The notes under the pieces were generated by a model that saw only the letters and a program-made list of their open reading frames with translations, was not told the origin of the DNA and did not search any database. Shown here piece by piece: positions 1-10,075 of a DNA stretch of 64,000 nucleotides. Both the position numbers and the translations under genes were made by a program. Origin of the DNA: Pararge aegeria (taxonomy: Eukaryota > Arthropoda > Insecta > Lepidoptera > Nymphalidae); the NCBI RefSeq assembly GCF_905163445.1, contig NC_053190.1:18261001-18325000 (forward strand), in the 5' to 3' direction. How positions within the stretch are numbered: the first letter of the stretch is position 1; each line of letters starts with the position of its first letter.

Positions 1-500
1 CAATTATATATGCTAAAGATATGGAATACGCCAGCTTTATTATGTTACTCGTATTAGCTTTTTGCTAACGAATTTTACCGGGTTTTTAAAAATCTCGCTG
101 GAACCGTTAATTTTCAAGGTTAAGTGGAAAATACTCTGGAACCAAGTACGCAAATTTTGCAATGATCGTTTAAGCTGTAAAGGCTTTATAAGTATAAGTA
201 ACGAAGGAAATTTTTAAAGTAAGGGATTTTTTTCTATTTCTTCGGGAATGAACCACGGGTACTTTTCTGAGATAAGAAGTTATCTGTGTTCATGAATGCA
301 AGCTATATGCGACCAATTTCATCAAGATAGGTGCAGTGGATGATGTGGTCAAAGGTAACAAACCAGTGAGCTTACAAATACACAATATCATATTAAATTA
401 ATGTAACAAACAAACACTATCGCGGTTATAATATAAGCATGGATTTTTGTTTTCAAGCTTAATCTAATGTTTAAAAAAAACAATCTTTTCAATAAAAATA
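1..500. other. AT-rich left edge without a gene
   Basis: No coding pattern or recognised repeat is seen. It lies downstream of the minus-strand cuticular gene. Confidence 0.5.
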
Positions 501-503
501 TAA

Positions 504-509
504 TTTATT
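504..509 (-). terminator. Candidate poly(A) signal of the cuticular gene
   Basis: An AATAAA hexamer on the minus strand lies about 300 nt downstream of the TGA stop at 815 in an A/T-rich stretch. It is the first canonical signal noticed after the stop. There is no transcript evidence. Confidence 0.4.
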
Positions 510-814
510 AAAAAACAAAATATTACAAAAAATTGGTATTGCAATTTTACAAAAACGTCCATATCAAGAACGTGGTGGACTTCGGACAAAGATGGTTCGC
601 GATTAATAATAAAATTAAGTCTTACGCTAAGATTTAGTTTAAGGTACTGAGACACAGCTATGTACACTCGCGGCCTGTGGCGCCGCCACAGTCCATGGAA
701 CTAGATATTCACTCCACCGCACTCCTCGACCGATATTTTACACTTGTACATTAACATATGGCTATATGGACTCAGTCGATCGATAGTTCTATCTAGCTCA
801 TTACACTAAACACT

Positions 815-2005
815 TCAAAGCTGGATGCCGTGCCCTCTCAAAAACGCGTCGATTTGACCAGATGAAGGGCTCTCCCCTCGGGGTACGTAGTAGTATTGCT
901 GCGCCGGAGCCGCCGCTCTTTGCGGAGCCTGGGGCTGGGCAAGAGATAACCTTTGAGCTTGAGCTCTCGCCGCCGCCCTGTCTCTCTGTAGTTGGGACTG
1001 CTGAAGTTGTTGCTGTTGAGCAAACAACTGTTGAGAGCTTTGGAACTGCGACTCAGACTGCTGCCTTTGGTAGATCTCCTGAGGATTGGCCTGATACTGC
1101 TGCCTGTACACAGGAGCATTAGAGGGAATCTGTGGAGACGGGTTGAAGGGTCTTTGCTGTTGCTGTTGCTGAGCGACATATGGCTGAAGTCTTTGGTTGA
1201 GATTAAGTTCTCCCTTAGTTTGAGGTAGAGACTGGAACAGCTGGGTATCATACGAACCACTGGAAGGATCGTAGACCAGTTCAGTCGAGTATAGAGGATT
1301 GCTCGCCGAAGCGGGAGTGCTCTTGGAGCCAAGGTTTAGTGCGGCTGGTGTAGTGGACGGCCCTTGATTGTCGCGATGGAATTTAGCGAATTCTGCGGCG
1401 AAATCAATTTGCCCAGGTCTGTTGGAGGAAATAGCGGGAGCAGGAGAAGGAGAGTATTGAGGTTCGGGGCTGTATTGGATTTGTGGTTTGGGAGTGACTT
1501 GAATGATTTGTGGCCTGAAGGTCGTTGCTGGGGGTAATGCTCTGGCAGTAGTTACGGGCACAGGGCGGGGAGTGATAGCGATTTGTTGGGCCTGGTACGC
1601 TGGTCGTGCCGCTGGTCTGGCGGGCTGTGGGCGTTGAACGACGCGCTGTCTGAACTGCTGCAGGGGTTCCTCTTCGGGTTCTTCATCAGCGTCCCTAAAG
1701 TCGTTTTGGAAGTAGGTAGTCGCTGGTCGGGCGGTTGTGGGTCTGATCACTGGTCTCGACGGGTAGTTGGGTTCAGGGTCATCTCTCTCCGCTGAATCAA
1801 TTGCAGGAGAGTCTGGTTCTTCGTCTTCGTTGGGTTTGTTAGGGTCGCAAGGGTTTCCGGACACGTACGTGAATTCTCGTTTGTTGCCATCGGGGTCGAC
1901 GTAACCGTATTTCCCGCGCACAACGCAGTCAGTGCCTCGGGTTTCTTCTTTGAAAGATCCGTCCGCTGCTTCGTAGCCGAAAGTGAAGCTACCGTCATCA
2001 TTTAC
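815..2005 (-). CDS. RR cuticular protein, last coding exon
   Basis: This is the last and largest coding exon (396 codons plus a TGA stop at 817-815) of a secreted cuticular protein of the Rebers-Riddiford (CPR) family, which binds chitin in the extracellular cuticle. The acceptor is TTTCAG before GTAAATGATG at 2005. The exon opens with VNDDGSFTFGYEAADGSF, then RGKYGYVDPDGNKREF and TYVSGNPCDP, which is the aromatic/Gly core of an extended RR chitin-binding domain, nearest in style to RR-1. The rest (about 330 residues) is low-complexity, rich in Pro, Gln, Ala and Arg, with a six-Gln run, and ends GHGIQL. Two cysteines, in TDCVV and NPCDP, lie in or beside the RR core; most CPR proteins lack cysteine. 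It joins the exon at 3543-3737 in phase 0. Family is confident; the exact orthologue is not assigned. Confidence 0.9.
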   Translation of the reverse strand, partial: VNDDGSFTFGYEAADGSFKEETRGTDCVVRGKYGYVDPDGNKREFTYVSGNPCDPNKPNEDEEPDSPAIDSAERDDPEPNYPSRPVIRPTTARPATTYFQNDFRDADEEPEEEPLQQFRQRVVQRPQPARPAARPAYQAQQIAITPRPVPVTTARALPPATTFRPQIIQVTPKPQIQYSPEPQYSPSPAPAISSNRPGQIDFAAEFAKFHRDNQGPSTTPAALNLGSKSTPASASNPLYSTELVYDPSSGSYDTQLFQSLPQTKGELNLNQRLQPYVAQQQQQQRPFNPSPQIPSNAPVYRQQYQANPQEIYQRQQSESQFQSSQQLFAQQQQLQQSQLQRDRAAARAQAQRLSLAQPQAPQRAAAPAQQYYYVPRGESPSSGQIDAFLRGHGIQL

Positions 2006-2059
2006 CTGAAATTATATTAAAAATATGTTTGTTAATCATCTTATTTAGGAGATCTTTCT

Positions 2060-2300
2060 GGCGCCATGGTGTGCGCTGTGATCTTTTATGTGGTGGATTC
2101 GGGCTAGGAGGGGCAATTTGGGTTTTATAATTTCTGAATTTTCTCTGGTCTGGTGGGAGGCGTCGGCCGTGGATGGTTACCACCCTACGGACATAAAAGT
2201 GCCGCCAAGTGTTCTATCAGGTTACCCGCTTCCATCTTAGACTGCATCATCACCTGGTGAGATTGCAGTCAAGAGCTATCTTGTAATGGTATAAAAAACC
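2060..2300 (+). repeat. SINE C, partial, in an intron
   Basis: A copy of SINE family C without its tRNA-like head. It keeps the central block (GGTTACCACCCTACGGAC, AAAAGTGCCGCCAAGTG) and the tail, in which AGACTGCATCATCACCTGG is followed by GTGAGATTGCAGTC. It lies in the intron between the exons at 815-2005 and 3543-3737, antisense to the gene. Confidence 0.6.
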
Positions 2301-2835
2301 TATCTTTAATTAAGGATACGCAATAATATTAAACCAAAAAGATCAACACACACATGGGTAGTACATATTAGGTATTTAACAAAGAAATCGCAATCCTGGC
2401 AAAGTTCGGAAAATTAATAATTGTAGATTTTGCTTTATTTTGTATCTATAGCTTTTGAAATTGGTGAAAGTCGCTGCCGAAATTACCACTTTGGTTTAAG
2501 GTCACAGGATGTTTGTGTGTACGGGAGCTATGGCGATACACTCGACCGTTACAATAGGAACATCTTCCTCCGAGCGGGTAATCTCGGGGACCGAGCTCGG
2601 GGACCGAGTTCCGAACATTCATTTCTGGGAGTTGTATATATAGGCATTCTTCGTGAACACTTCGCTGGCGTGATGCAGGATTTTTGTGGCGCCATCTAGT
2701 TCTGTAATGTGGAGACCGCTACATGTGTATTGAGTTGTACACGCTAACAATATGCCTATTATCTTTTTCTTAAAACGCGAAGACTGAATAGGTTTTACAT
2801 ATAGGGAGGTTGAAACATTTTATAGTTATTAACCA

Positions 2836-3003
2836 ATAGAGTACTCTTTAGCAGTCCACTGCTGCACTAAAGTCCTCTCCAAGGGAGGGTATGCCCATAA
2901 TCACCACGCTGGGCAGGGGTTCGCAGTAGATGTAGCACGCAATAGTAGCATAGTACTAGTAGTACAGCGGACGCTGCTTTTCGTTCTCTGTTATGAATAA
3001 TTT
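2836..3003 (+). repeat. Dispersed repeat F (CCACTGCTG family)
   Basis: The block contains GTCCACTGCTGCACTAAAG, CTCCAAGGGAGGG, CACGCTGGGCAGGGG and a later GGACGCTGC. Copies at 19020-19225 and 40060-40190 share the order: a GCGCTGGGCAG-like block, GCAGTAGAT, AGTAGCAC, GGACGCTGC, then a TCTCCGTTAT-like end. The class is unknown. Confidence 0.5.
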
Positions 3004-3010
3004 TACATAT

Positions 3011-3276
3011 TAAATAAATAAATAAATATACTACTACAATACACAACTCGCCATCTAGCCCAAAAGTAAGCGTAGCGTATGGGTACTAAGATGACTGATG
3101 AATATTTTTATTAATAATATACATAAATAAATACTTTATAATATAGGTACAGATAAACACCCAGACACTGAAAAACATTCATGTTCATCACAAAAACATG
3201 TTCCAGTTGTGGGAATCGAACTCACGGCCTTGGACTCAAAAAGCAGGGTCGCTTCCCACTGCGCCAATCGGCCGTC
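3011..3276 (-). repeat. SINE B, near full length, in an intron
   Basis: Minus-strand copy of SINE family B. The tRNA-like head is GACGGCCGATTGGCGCAGTG with box B TTCGATTCCCAC (here GAGTTCGATTCCC). A body follows with the complement of TTTTCAGTGTCTGGGTGTTTA, ending in a (TTTA)n tail. It lies in the intron between 2006 and 3542. Confidence 0.75.
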
Positions 3277-3334
3277 AATAATATAAAAAATATACTAATA
3301 TTTTAAATGCAGAAATTTGCATATTTGTCTGTCT

Positions 3335-3482
3335 TTACTTTACGCTCAAAATAATAATACGGAGTAGAAAGGAAGTGACGGAGTACCATAGGCTACTTAT
3401 AATTCCGGGAAAACAAATAGTTTCCACGGAATTGGTAAAAAACAGTAATAACGAGCACGAAAAACGCGGCCACCAGCTAAGT
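3335..3482 (+). mobile_element. Helitron-like fragment
   Basis: It contains GTGACGGAGTACCATAGGCTACTT and a degenerate 3' end (AACGCGGCCACCAGCTAAGT) resembling the GCGGGCAACAGCTAG terminus of the complete elements at 21455 and 62479. The 5' TC end is missing. Confidence 0.45.
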
Positions 3483-3542
3483 AGGTAAAATAGGTTAGTT
3501 CGGGAGAGGAAAATGTTTATTTCTAAGTCACAATGGAATCAC

Positions 3543-3737
3543 CTTATTATAGTTTCTGATAGTCTGCACGGGCGGTTGCTTTGGTCCTTCCTGCACAGGT
3601 TTCTGTGACTTCGGCCTGGACTGGGGCGCGCGGTGCACGGCTCTGGGCTGGTACTCGGCTCTGGGCTGGTACTCCTCGTCAGCGCGCTCCTGCGCTTGGT
3701 AGATACCCTCGTAGGCATCCGGTGCTACTAGTACAAC
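3543..3737 (-). CDS. RR cuticular protein, internal exon
   Basis: This is a 65-codon internal exon of the same minus-strand gene. On the minus strand the acceptor is ATTCCAG before GTTGTACTAG, and the donor is AATAAG before GTGATT. It translates as VVLVAPDAYEGIYQAQ, an Arg/Pro/Gln-rich linker with the tandem repeat EYQPRA, and ends TIRNYNK. That end flows without a frame break into VNDDGSF of the next exon, so TIRNYNK is the N-terminal edge of the RR domain. Both boundaries are phase 0, as expected for modular cuticle genes. The exon is clearly more GC-rich than its flanks. No stop codon or frameshift is seen. Confidence 0.85.
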
Positions 3738-3919
3738 CTGGAATTATACACAACAATGGTTAAGATTTAAAGATGTGATATTAAGACTTTCGTGGTACAC
3801 GAACAAGTCTCGACAAGACGTTTCGACAAATTTAACTATTTTTAAGAAATGATAGGAATATTTTGAGGAATTCAGTTTCATTTTTATCATTAGCATATTA
3901 AGATTCCACTGCCGATTAT

Positions 3920-4013
3920 AATGTCATCGTTCTCATCACCAACCCATTAACCGGCCCATTGTAAGGTTTTAAGGATCTCTTCTTAGGCCGTAGTCCACCA
4001 TGCTGGCCAAATG
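3920..4013 (-). repeat. SINE A tail fragment
   Basis: It contains the minus-strand tail of SINE A: CCATTAACCGGCCCATTGTA, TCTTCTTAGGCCGTAGTCCA and CCATGCTGGCC. It lies in the intron upstream of the exon at 3543-3737. Confidence 0.5.
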
Positions 4014-4139
4014 GTAGATGTCACAGGCATTGGATAACCCTATGGATACCACCCATGCATACCAATGTTTGTGTAAATTTTATTTTGTCTGTGTATGTGT
4101 GTTTTTAATGAAGTTTAGTACAATAAAGTATCTATCCAT

Positions 4140-5166
4140 CTATTTACCTAACTCTGAGGCATGCAGGCTTCCTCACGATGCTTTATTTCAATTTTTAATG
4201 CAAGTGATACTTTAATCGAACAATTTGAAACGCACATCTCTCCGAAAGGGAGATCAATGCCCTTAACTTCTATCTTCTATCTATTCGATCTTCTATCTAT
4301 CTTTCACCGGCTATCTTATGTCTTTATGTCATATGTTAGTAATAACAACCGTGGTCGCCGGCTGAACGTGTTCTCTGAGGCTAGCGAATGGACACAGAGA
4401 TTTTTAAACAGAAAAACTATATACATTTAGAAGCCACTTAGAAGAGCTGCTATACTATTCTAGGTGGGTAAAGTGCGAAGAGCAATCTCCTTCTGAAAAT
4501 ACTTTTATAGAAGGACGCCGGACTACTTTAGTGGGGTCGGTAGCGAGCCGATCCTGCTCGGAGACAAAGAAGAGGTGTGACTACTATCCCGACTTGTTCA
4601 TTCAAAAGCCCCTACTCCCTCTCTGGGTGACCTCAGGAAGACTGCAACTTTTGGTTGAAGTCTGTAAGGTTAGTTGACCGTTTCTAACAAGCCTACCCTC
4701 ACTGACATCGGAAAAAGTATGAACTGATGAGTTCTCAGGAGTTTTTAGAGTTTCTCAATAAGTGCATGGGCTTTAGTGGGTAAGAATCCCATGTAACCCA
4801 AACACTCACGAATCCAAGCCCCGATAACAAAAGACTGCTTTCTGTCAAACTGATTTGACAAGTATATAGAAGTGCATGTGATGTACGCTCAGTCAAAAGT
4901 GTCGTTACGTATGTACTTTGTAACACGAATACACGCATACTATTGAATTACGGATTTAGTTTCAAACCTCAAACAGGTCTACATTAACCCAGATTCGCTA
5001 CCAGTTTTACGTTGAGCATTTGATATGGGCATGCCACTAGTTTTTTGTGTCTGACCTTTACTTCTGAAACTACTATGGACTTTATAAGAAGGCTCAGAGT
5101 ATTTACTCTGAGCCTTGTAGGATACAGCAGGTGTTGGAGGGAGCTATGCTTGTAGGATATATACGT
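4140..5166. other. Intron sequence without recognised features
   Basis: The intron between 3738 and 5909 continues here. The block at 4440-4960 is more GC-balanced than its surroundings and may be an old element, but no coding frame or second copy was seen in this window. Confidence 0.4.
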
Positions 5167-5425
5167 GATCAAATGAGGCGATCCGTAGCAGAGCTAGAGT
5201 TACCGACATAGCTCAACGAGTCGCGTAGCTGAAGAGTCAATGGGTGGGGCATATAGCTCGGAGAACCAATGGAATTTGTGGTCCCAACGTGCTGGAAAAT
5301 GCAGCGTTGGTAAACCCCCAACGAGGTAGACAGACGACATCAAGCGAATCGCTGGAAGCCACTGGATACAAGCGGCGCAGGACCGTGGGTTTTAGAACTC
5401 TACAAAAGATATATGTTCAGCCGTG
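5167..5425 (+). pseudogene. RTE-type retrotransposon polymerase, C-terminal relic
   Basis: Frame-by-frame translation gives IRSRARVTDIAQRVA, an in-frame TAG at 5226-5228, then WVGHIARRTNGICGP. After a frameshift it gives TDDIKRIAGSHWIQAAQDRG followed by further stops. These blocks are typical of the extreme C-terminus of RTE-clade endonuclease/reverse-transcriptase polyproteins. The fragment is dead. It lies antisense in an intron of the cuticular gene. Confidence 0.7.
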
Positions 5426-5449
5426 AACATAGATCGGTTGAAGTTTTTT

Positions 5450-5655
5450 TTATACCACTACAACTTAGCCCTTAACTGCAATCCACCTGTTGGTGAGTGA
5501 TGATGAAGTCTAACATGGCAGCGGGAGAACTTACATACGCATAAATGTATTACAGTTATATTAAACCCATATCCCATAGTGTCTACACCGCATCGTACAC
5601 CACGGCCGCAGCCTTCAGAAAAAATTCGGAAGTTATAAATATCCAAATTGCCCCC
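5450..5655 (-). repeat. SINE C fragment
   Basis: It begins TTAGCCCTTAACTGCAATCC, then GTGAGTGATGATG and AGTCTAACATGGCAGCGGG. This is the minus orientation of the SINE C tail. The head is not recognisable. Confidence 0.5.
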
Positions 5656-5666
5656 ACCTCCTAATT

Positions 5667-5880
5667 ATGAGACTTAGCTACGCCAGGGAGTTCGTAAAAA
5701 TTATGATGGTGATGAAGACTTTTGCACTCGGCGACCTGGGCGGCCTGCTAAGCTTCTGGAGTGAGCTCGGCTGGCTGGAGCGACCCAGCGGGGGGCCGTA
5801 CCAGTGGCACTACGTACAACGCAAGGTTCCGGCCGACCAAGTAGGGAGACAAGCCTAGGGAAAGAAGAAGAAGAAGAAAA
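5667..5880 (+). mobile_element. 3' end of a Jockey/R1-like non-LTR element
   Basis: A GC-rich block reads LGDLGGLLSFWSELGWLE in one frame, then a short 3' UTR ending in an (AAG)n run. A similar (AAG)n end follows the polymerase relic at 63200-63540. It sits about 30 bp from the donor side of the cuticular exon at 5910-6020. The class call is an inference. Confidence 0.5.
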
Positions 5881-5909
5881 CCTTAAGGTAATCAGCAAGT
5901 TAGGTTTAC

Positions 5910-6020
5910 CTGTCCCCCTCTCTCCTGCGCCTGAGGCTCGTAGTCGTACTCGTCTACGGGCTGCTGCACGCGTGGCCGATGCCTCGCAGCCATCCCTGTC
6001 GCCAGCACCAGACAAAGCAC
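5910..6020 (-). CDS. RR cuticular protein, signal-peptide exon
   Basis: This is a 37-codon exon, the most upstream coding exon found. The minus-strand acceptor is CTTTCTTTCAG at 6021 and the donor is GGACAG before GTAAAC at 5909. It encodes VLCLVLATGMAARHRPRV, the hydrophobic second half and cleavage region of a signal peptide, then an acidic Tyr/Gln-rich mature start that runs in phase 0 into VVLVAPDAY. As in many insect cuticle genes, a short separate exon should carry the ATG and first few residues; I could not identify it upstream (coordinates above 6020). The donor lies about 30 bp from a retrotransposon tail in the intron (5667-5880). Confidence 0.8.
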
Positions 6021-6054
6021 CTGAAAGAAAAGGAAGCAACACTTTATCTCACTT

Positions 6055-6180
6055 TTTTATAGCAGTAATTGACGGACCAAGTAAGCCATCTGGGGATAAT
6101 CGGAACTATCGTCCATAGATAGAGCAACACTTCGCAGACAGAGAAGAGAACAGAGAAGAGCAGAGGAGGTGCCGCTCTGT
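6055..6180 (+). repeat. Dispersed repeat G fragment
   Basis: TATAGCAGTAATTGACGGAC followed by CAAGTAAGCCATCTGG matches the start of the blocks at 35497 and 35853 (TTAATTGACGGACCAA). It lies directly upstream of the signal-peptide exon of the cuticular gene. Confidence 0.5.
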
Positions 6181-6374
6181 GTCTGTAGCGGTCTTCACAT
6201 TACACTTCACATTGAATTGAAAGACCTTAAGCTATTAATAATTTATTTAGTTGTTTACTGCGAAACAAATAATGCTATTTTTGTTAATATTTTAAGTGAA
6301 GGCTACCTCTAACCAAAATTTTAAGTACGCTTTTCTTAGTTATTTATTAAAATGTTGGCATAAAAAAAATGTCA

Positions 6375-6656
6375 TATAATGAAGATGACATCTAAAACAT
6401 CGATGATGAATTTCTTGATGACAAGGTTGTCTGGAAGCAAGCCGTTCCGCTTTCATCACACACAAGATAGAACAATGATTGTAAAATTGTTAAATGATGT
6501 TGGAAAAGAGCAACTGCTGAGTTCCTGGTCGGCTCCTCTCGGTAGAATCCGCTTTGCTCGATGTTTGATGCTTTCAAAACCGGTGGTAGAATCATAAAGT
6601 TGTCGTTTTAAAAGTGCTTATATAAAAATTACTTGAAATAAATGAATTTTGTTGTA
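6375..6656 (+). repeat. Dispersed repeat I copy
   Basis: It shows the family pattern: GACAAGGTTGTCTGGAAGCA, CCGCTTTCATCACACACAAG, AAAGAGCAACTGCTGAG, TCGGTAGAATC, AAAAGTGCTTATA, and the 3' end ACTTGAAATAAATGAATTTT. Related copies lie at 25985, 29995, 36958 and 58754. It is probably the tail of a non-LTR element, but I see no coding domain. Confidence 0.6.
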
Positions 6657-6669
6657 GGTACTAAGTACT

Positions 6670-7340
6670 TTTTTTTATTTCAAAGGTGGTTCAAATATCG
6701 TTATAGTTTATTTTTCAATAAAACTCTTACACTATGTAATTAATGAGCGTAAAATTTCATATTATACATGTTAAACAGTAAAAATATGCATATCACCTCA
6801 CATTAAAATTCCATCCCCATATAAAGTTTCTTTAATCTTTTCCGATCACAAAAATATTTATAAAATTATTATTACAAATAATTACGCTTATATTTGGACA
6901 ACAAGATGTTTAATGCAAGGCGCTGAATTGCATATTTATTTATTTACACGTTAAAGCATAAACATATATATGTTATAGCTGTTTTACATTGAGGGCTATA
7001 ACCTTGAACTTTACAGCTTTACATTTATAAATACAAACCACTTAAGGTCGATATAGACTCTTAGTAAACAGTTGATGTCCTCGATTTTATCAGTTTAATA
7101 AAGCATTTATTATAAGATTAGTTCACGCTTGACTACTATCTCATCTGATGGTACAATTATGCAATCCAAAATGGCACGCTATGACCTGGAATAAGTAGGT
7201 ATGTTAGTATGTTTTACACACTTGAAGATATATTACTACAATAAGACCCTGCTAGCATATAAGGTGACTGTATATTCTTGATTTAAAAGTACCAATATTT
7301 GGTTTACTTTAAAAAAATATATAATCCAGTGATTGACGGC
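6670..7340. other. AT-rich, no gene seen
   Basis: No recognised repeat or coding pattern. A degenerate Helitron 3' end (GCGGACGAAGAACGCAGG, CAGCCCTAGA) follows near 7350-7432. Confidence 0.4.
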
Positions 7341-7526
7341 TAGTAGTTCTAAAGTTGTTTTATCCCAGGAAAACAAGTGAGTTTTGTAAAAAAACGTAAT
7401 AAATGCGGACGAAGAACGCAGGTAACAGCCCTAGATAGTATAGTTATATATAAAAGATGGAAGAAAGATGTGAAATAGTCACACAGTATACACTCACAAA
7501 CAGCTCTAGAAAGATTTAAGTAAATA

Positions 7527-7965
7527 CTAGCTTCTGCCCGCGACTTCGTCTACGTGGACTTCAGAATTGTTTCTAAAGCTTCGTTCGTTATCAATTTTTA
7601 TCAAAAAAATCCAAAAAATATTATCGTGGTATGTACCCGTTAACTATATTAAAGAAATGTTGATTAACCACAAAAATCTTAGTTTAAAATCTTTATCAAT
7701 TTTAAATACTACCACTGGAACTATTTGAGCGATCGGAATAGAAAGTACATAGCATAGGTGACATGTATACCAAATACCAAAGCTCTCTGCCCGCGGCTTA
7801 GCTCGTAAACAATTTTCCCTCGCGAGCTACATAAAGAATCGGGATAAAAGGTAGCCTTACTTCTTTTCCATACATGCATGCCAAATTTTATCCAAATCCG
7901 TTCAGCCGTTTTTGCGTGATTGAGTAACAAACATCTACACTTTCACAATTATAATATTAGTAGGA
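7527..7965 (-). mobile_element. Non-autonomous Helitron, both termini present
   Basis: On the minus strand the element starts TCCTACTAATATTATAATTG at 7965, preceded by A, and ends CGGGCAGAAGCTAG at 7527, followed by T. An A-T insertion site, a TC start and a CTAG end are the Helitron signature. The interior contains TTTTTGCGTGA and a relic of the family sequence but no Rep/helicase coding. The flank at 7966-7990 repeats AGTAGGAT several times. Confidence 0.7.
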
Positions 7966-8221
7966 TAGTATGATAGTAGGATAGTAGGATTATGTGGGTT
8001 ATAAAGCGTAATATAAGTGAAATACAGTATCGTGCTGTTAGTTTGAACTGAAATGCGAGTTCTACGCCCTTTCTACTGTCAACCGGTCCGACTCAAGGTT
8101 ATTTTTACTCGACTCATTTTGTACATTCGTTTTTTTAAACTGGGTCCACTAAAATAAATTCCCGATTGGCAAGCTCCAGATAGGGCAATGCTTAACTCAT
8201 CCATACAACATAAATATATAT

Positions 8222-8313
8222 TATAAATAAATATACTACGACAATACACACAACGCCATCTAGCCCCCAAAGTAAGCGAAGCTTTAGTTATGGGTACTTA
8301 GATAGCTGATGAA
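8222..8313 (-). repeat. SINE B tail fragment
   Basis: Minus-strand SINE B tail: AAATATACTACGACAATACA, CGCCATCTAGCC, AAAGTAAGCG, then GATGAATATTTT. It is truncated where the next, opposite copy begins. Confidence 0.65.
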
Positions 8314-8318
8314 TATTT

Positions 8319-8584
8319 TTGACGGCCCATTCGAGCAGTTTGCAACGACCCTGCTTTCTGAGTCAAAGGCCGTGGGTTCGATTCCCACGACTGGAAAATG
8401 TTTGTGTGATGAACATGAATGTTTTTCAGTGTCTGGGTGTTTATCTATATATTATAAGTATTTTATGTATATTATTCATAAAAATATTCATCAGTCATCG
8501 TAGTACCCATAACACAAGCTACGCTTACTTTGGGGCTTGATGGCGATGTGTGTATTGTCGTAGTATATTTATTTATTTATTTAT
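8319..8584 (+). repeat. SINE B, full length
   Basis: The head is GACGGCCCATTCGAGCAG with box B GGGTTCGATTCCCACGACTG. The body has TTTTTCAGTGTCTGGGTGTT and ACCCATAACACAAGCTACGC, and the end is GATGGCGATGTGTGTATTG plus (TTTA)n. The head is tRNA-derived (internal Pol III promoter), but the fold no longer makes a functional tRNA. Confidence 0.8.
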
Positions 8585-8746
8585 TTTTATGAATATTATA
8601 CATAAATACTTATAAAATACATATAAACACACAGACACTGGAAAACGCTCATGTTCAAAACACCAACATTTTCCAGTTGTAGGAATCGAACCCACGGCCT
8701 TGGACTCAGAAAGCAGGGTCGCTGCCCACAGCGCCAATCGGCCGTC
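8585..8746 (-). repeat. SINE B, minus copy joined tail to tail
   Basis: The (TTTA)n tail of the preceding plus copy runs into this minus copy. It lacks the last ~100 bp of the tail, but its head is complete (complement of GACGGCCGATTGGCGC). Together with 8222-8313 it makes three SINE B copies in alternating orientation within 525 bp. Confidence 0.75.
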
Positions 8747-8749
8747 CAA

Positions 8750-9279
8750 TATAATTATATAGAAAGTCTTTTGTGCATGTAAATTCAACCTAAATCCCCT
8801 TAAATATGTTCTAGCATGCATGTGTTCCAGAATTGCTGTGTTCCGAACTGGAAGGCTTCGTTGGTGGTGCAATCACAAGCATATGCGGCTTAGCAACTCC
8901 TCAGGTTGACATATATGGCGGCAAATTGTACTACGTACTCTTTGCATGCCCTGCGAAGTGTTAATTTTATTTATTTAGTTATTTATTATTTACGTACCAT
9001 AAATTGTGATTGTGAACATAAGATACATGAAGTGTACAAAGGAAAGCTTATCTCTATAAGAGATCTCTTCCAGCTACCCCAGGATGTGAGTAAGAAGATT
9101 TAATTGTGGTATAGGTCAAATAAAGGTACAATATACTTCATAACTACTAAGTATATTTAATATATCTAAATAATAACAAAATTCTACATACTAATACAAT
9201 AACATTTGAATATACTATATATACAAAATACATAAAAATAATATAAAAAATATTTATATAATATAAATATAAATATATA
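8750..9279. other. AT-rich, no gene seen
   Basis: Nothing coding was recognised. 9120-9300 is almost pure A/T. Confidence 0.4.
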
Positions 9280-9480
9280 TCTATAATAAGTAAACAGTGA
9301 TAAATATACTATGACAACGATAGATAATGCTCCTTTACATTGTGTTTAAAAGAGTGCACCGATCGGCAGTGTCTAATATGTTCTGGTAGTAAGTTCCAAA
9401 GGTGTGTAGCGTGGACGGAGAAAGATTTCTGGAAGAAAATAGTTAATCTGTCTATACGCATCGGTTTTCCACATAAAATC
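9280..9480 (-). pseudogene. Non-LTR reverse transcriptase C-terminal relic
   Basis: On the minus strand one frame reads FFQKSFSVHATHLWNLLPEH followed by IRHCRSVHSFKHNVKEHYL. This LWN-LP-IR and SFK motif ends CR1- and Jockey-like reverse transcriptases. Nothing upstream is preserved. It is independent of the intact element at 9779-14672, whose ORF2 ends differently. Confidence 0.65.
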
Positions 9481-10075
9481 AGGTGGGCCTTTAATTATTG
9501 CTTTAAACGACCATAAAAACCCACAACAAACACGATTTAAGTTGCGGAAAACAGCTAGTAATAAAACAAAACGATAGATAAGATATAAAGATATAGAGAT
9601 AGTAAAATAACAGCTGTTTACCTCAACAACAGCTCCATGACTTATTAATGTAACAAACACTAGGCGAAGGTCATGGTTAAACGACGGTGCCATCTTCAGT
9701 TCGTTTACCTGACAACTTTGAACTAGCTTTCGTTTAAGCCAGTTATGTAAGCTAACAGTTTATATTAAGTTTATGCACCAGATATAAAATAAATAAAAAT
9801 AAAAAAAATAAAAATAGTTTATTTGGGTAAATAAAATTACTTTGAACACTAATGGCTGGAGCCTTCTTTTAAGGGTAGTATTACTACCCCTGTGTCAGAA
9901 GACACCGCTCTTCCATAACAAGAAATAAACATAAAAACGAGGGTAGGTATACAAACAAAAATATTTGAGTTGATATTAAAAATAATAGACATCTTAACAG
10001 AAGAAATTAAGTTAACTAAAAAATGAACATTAAAGAAAAATGACATTACAATATATTTAAAGTGTAAAGTAATTC

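Noticed and set aside
862..1228. Plus-strand open frames opposite the cuticular exon
   Set aside because: They are antisense shadows of the GC-rich minus-strand coding exon.
5244..5426. 60-aa plus-strand frame as a gene
   Set aside because: It is a frameshifted reading of the RTE polymerase C-terminal relic.
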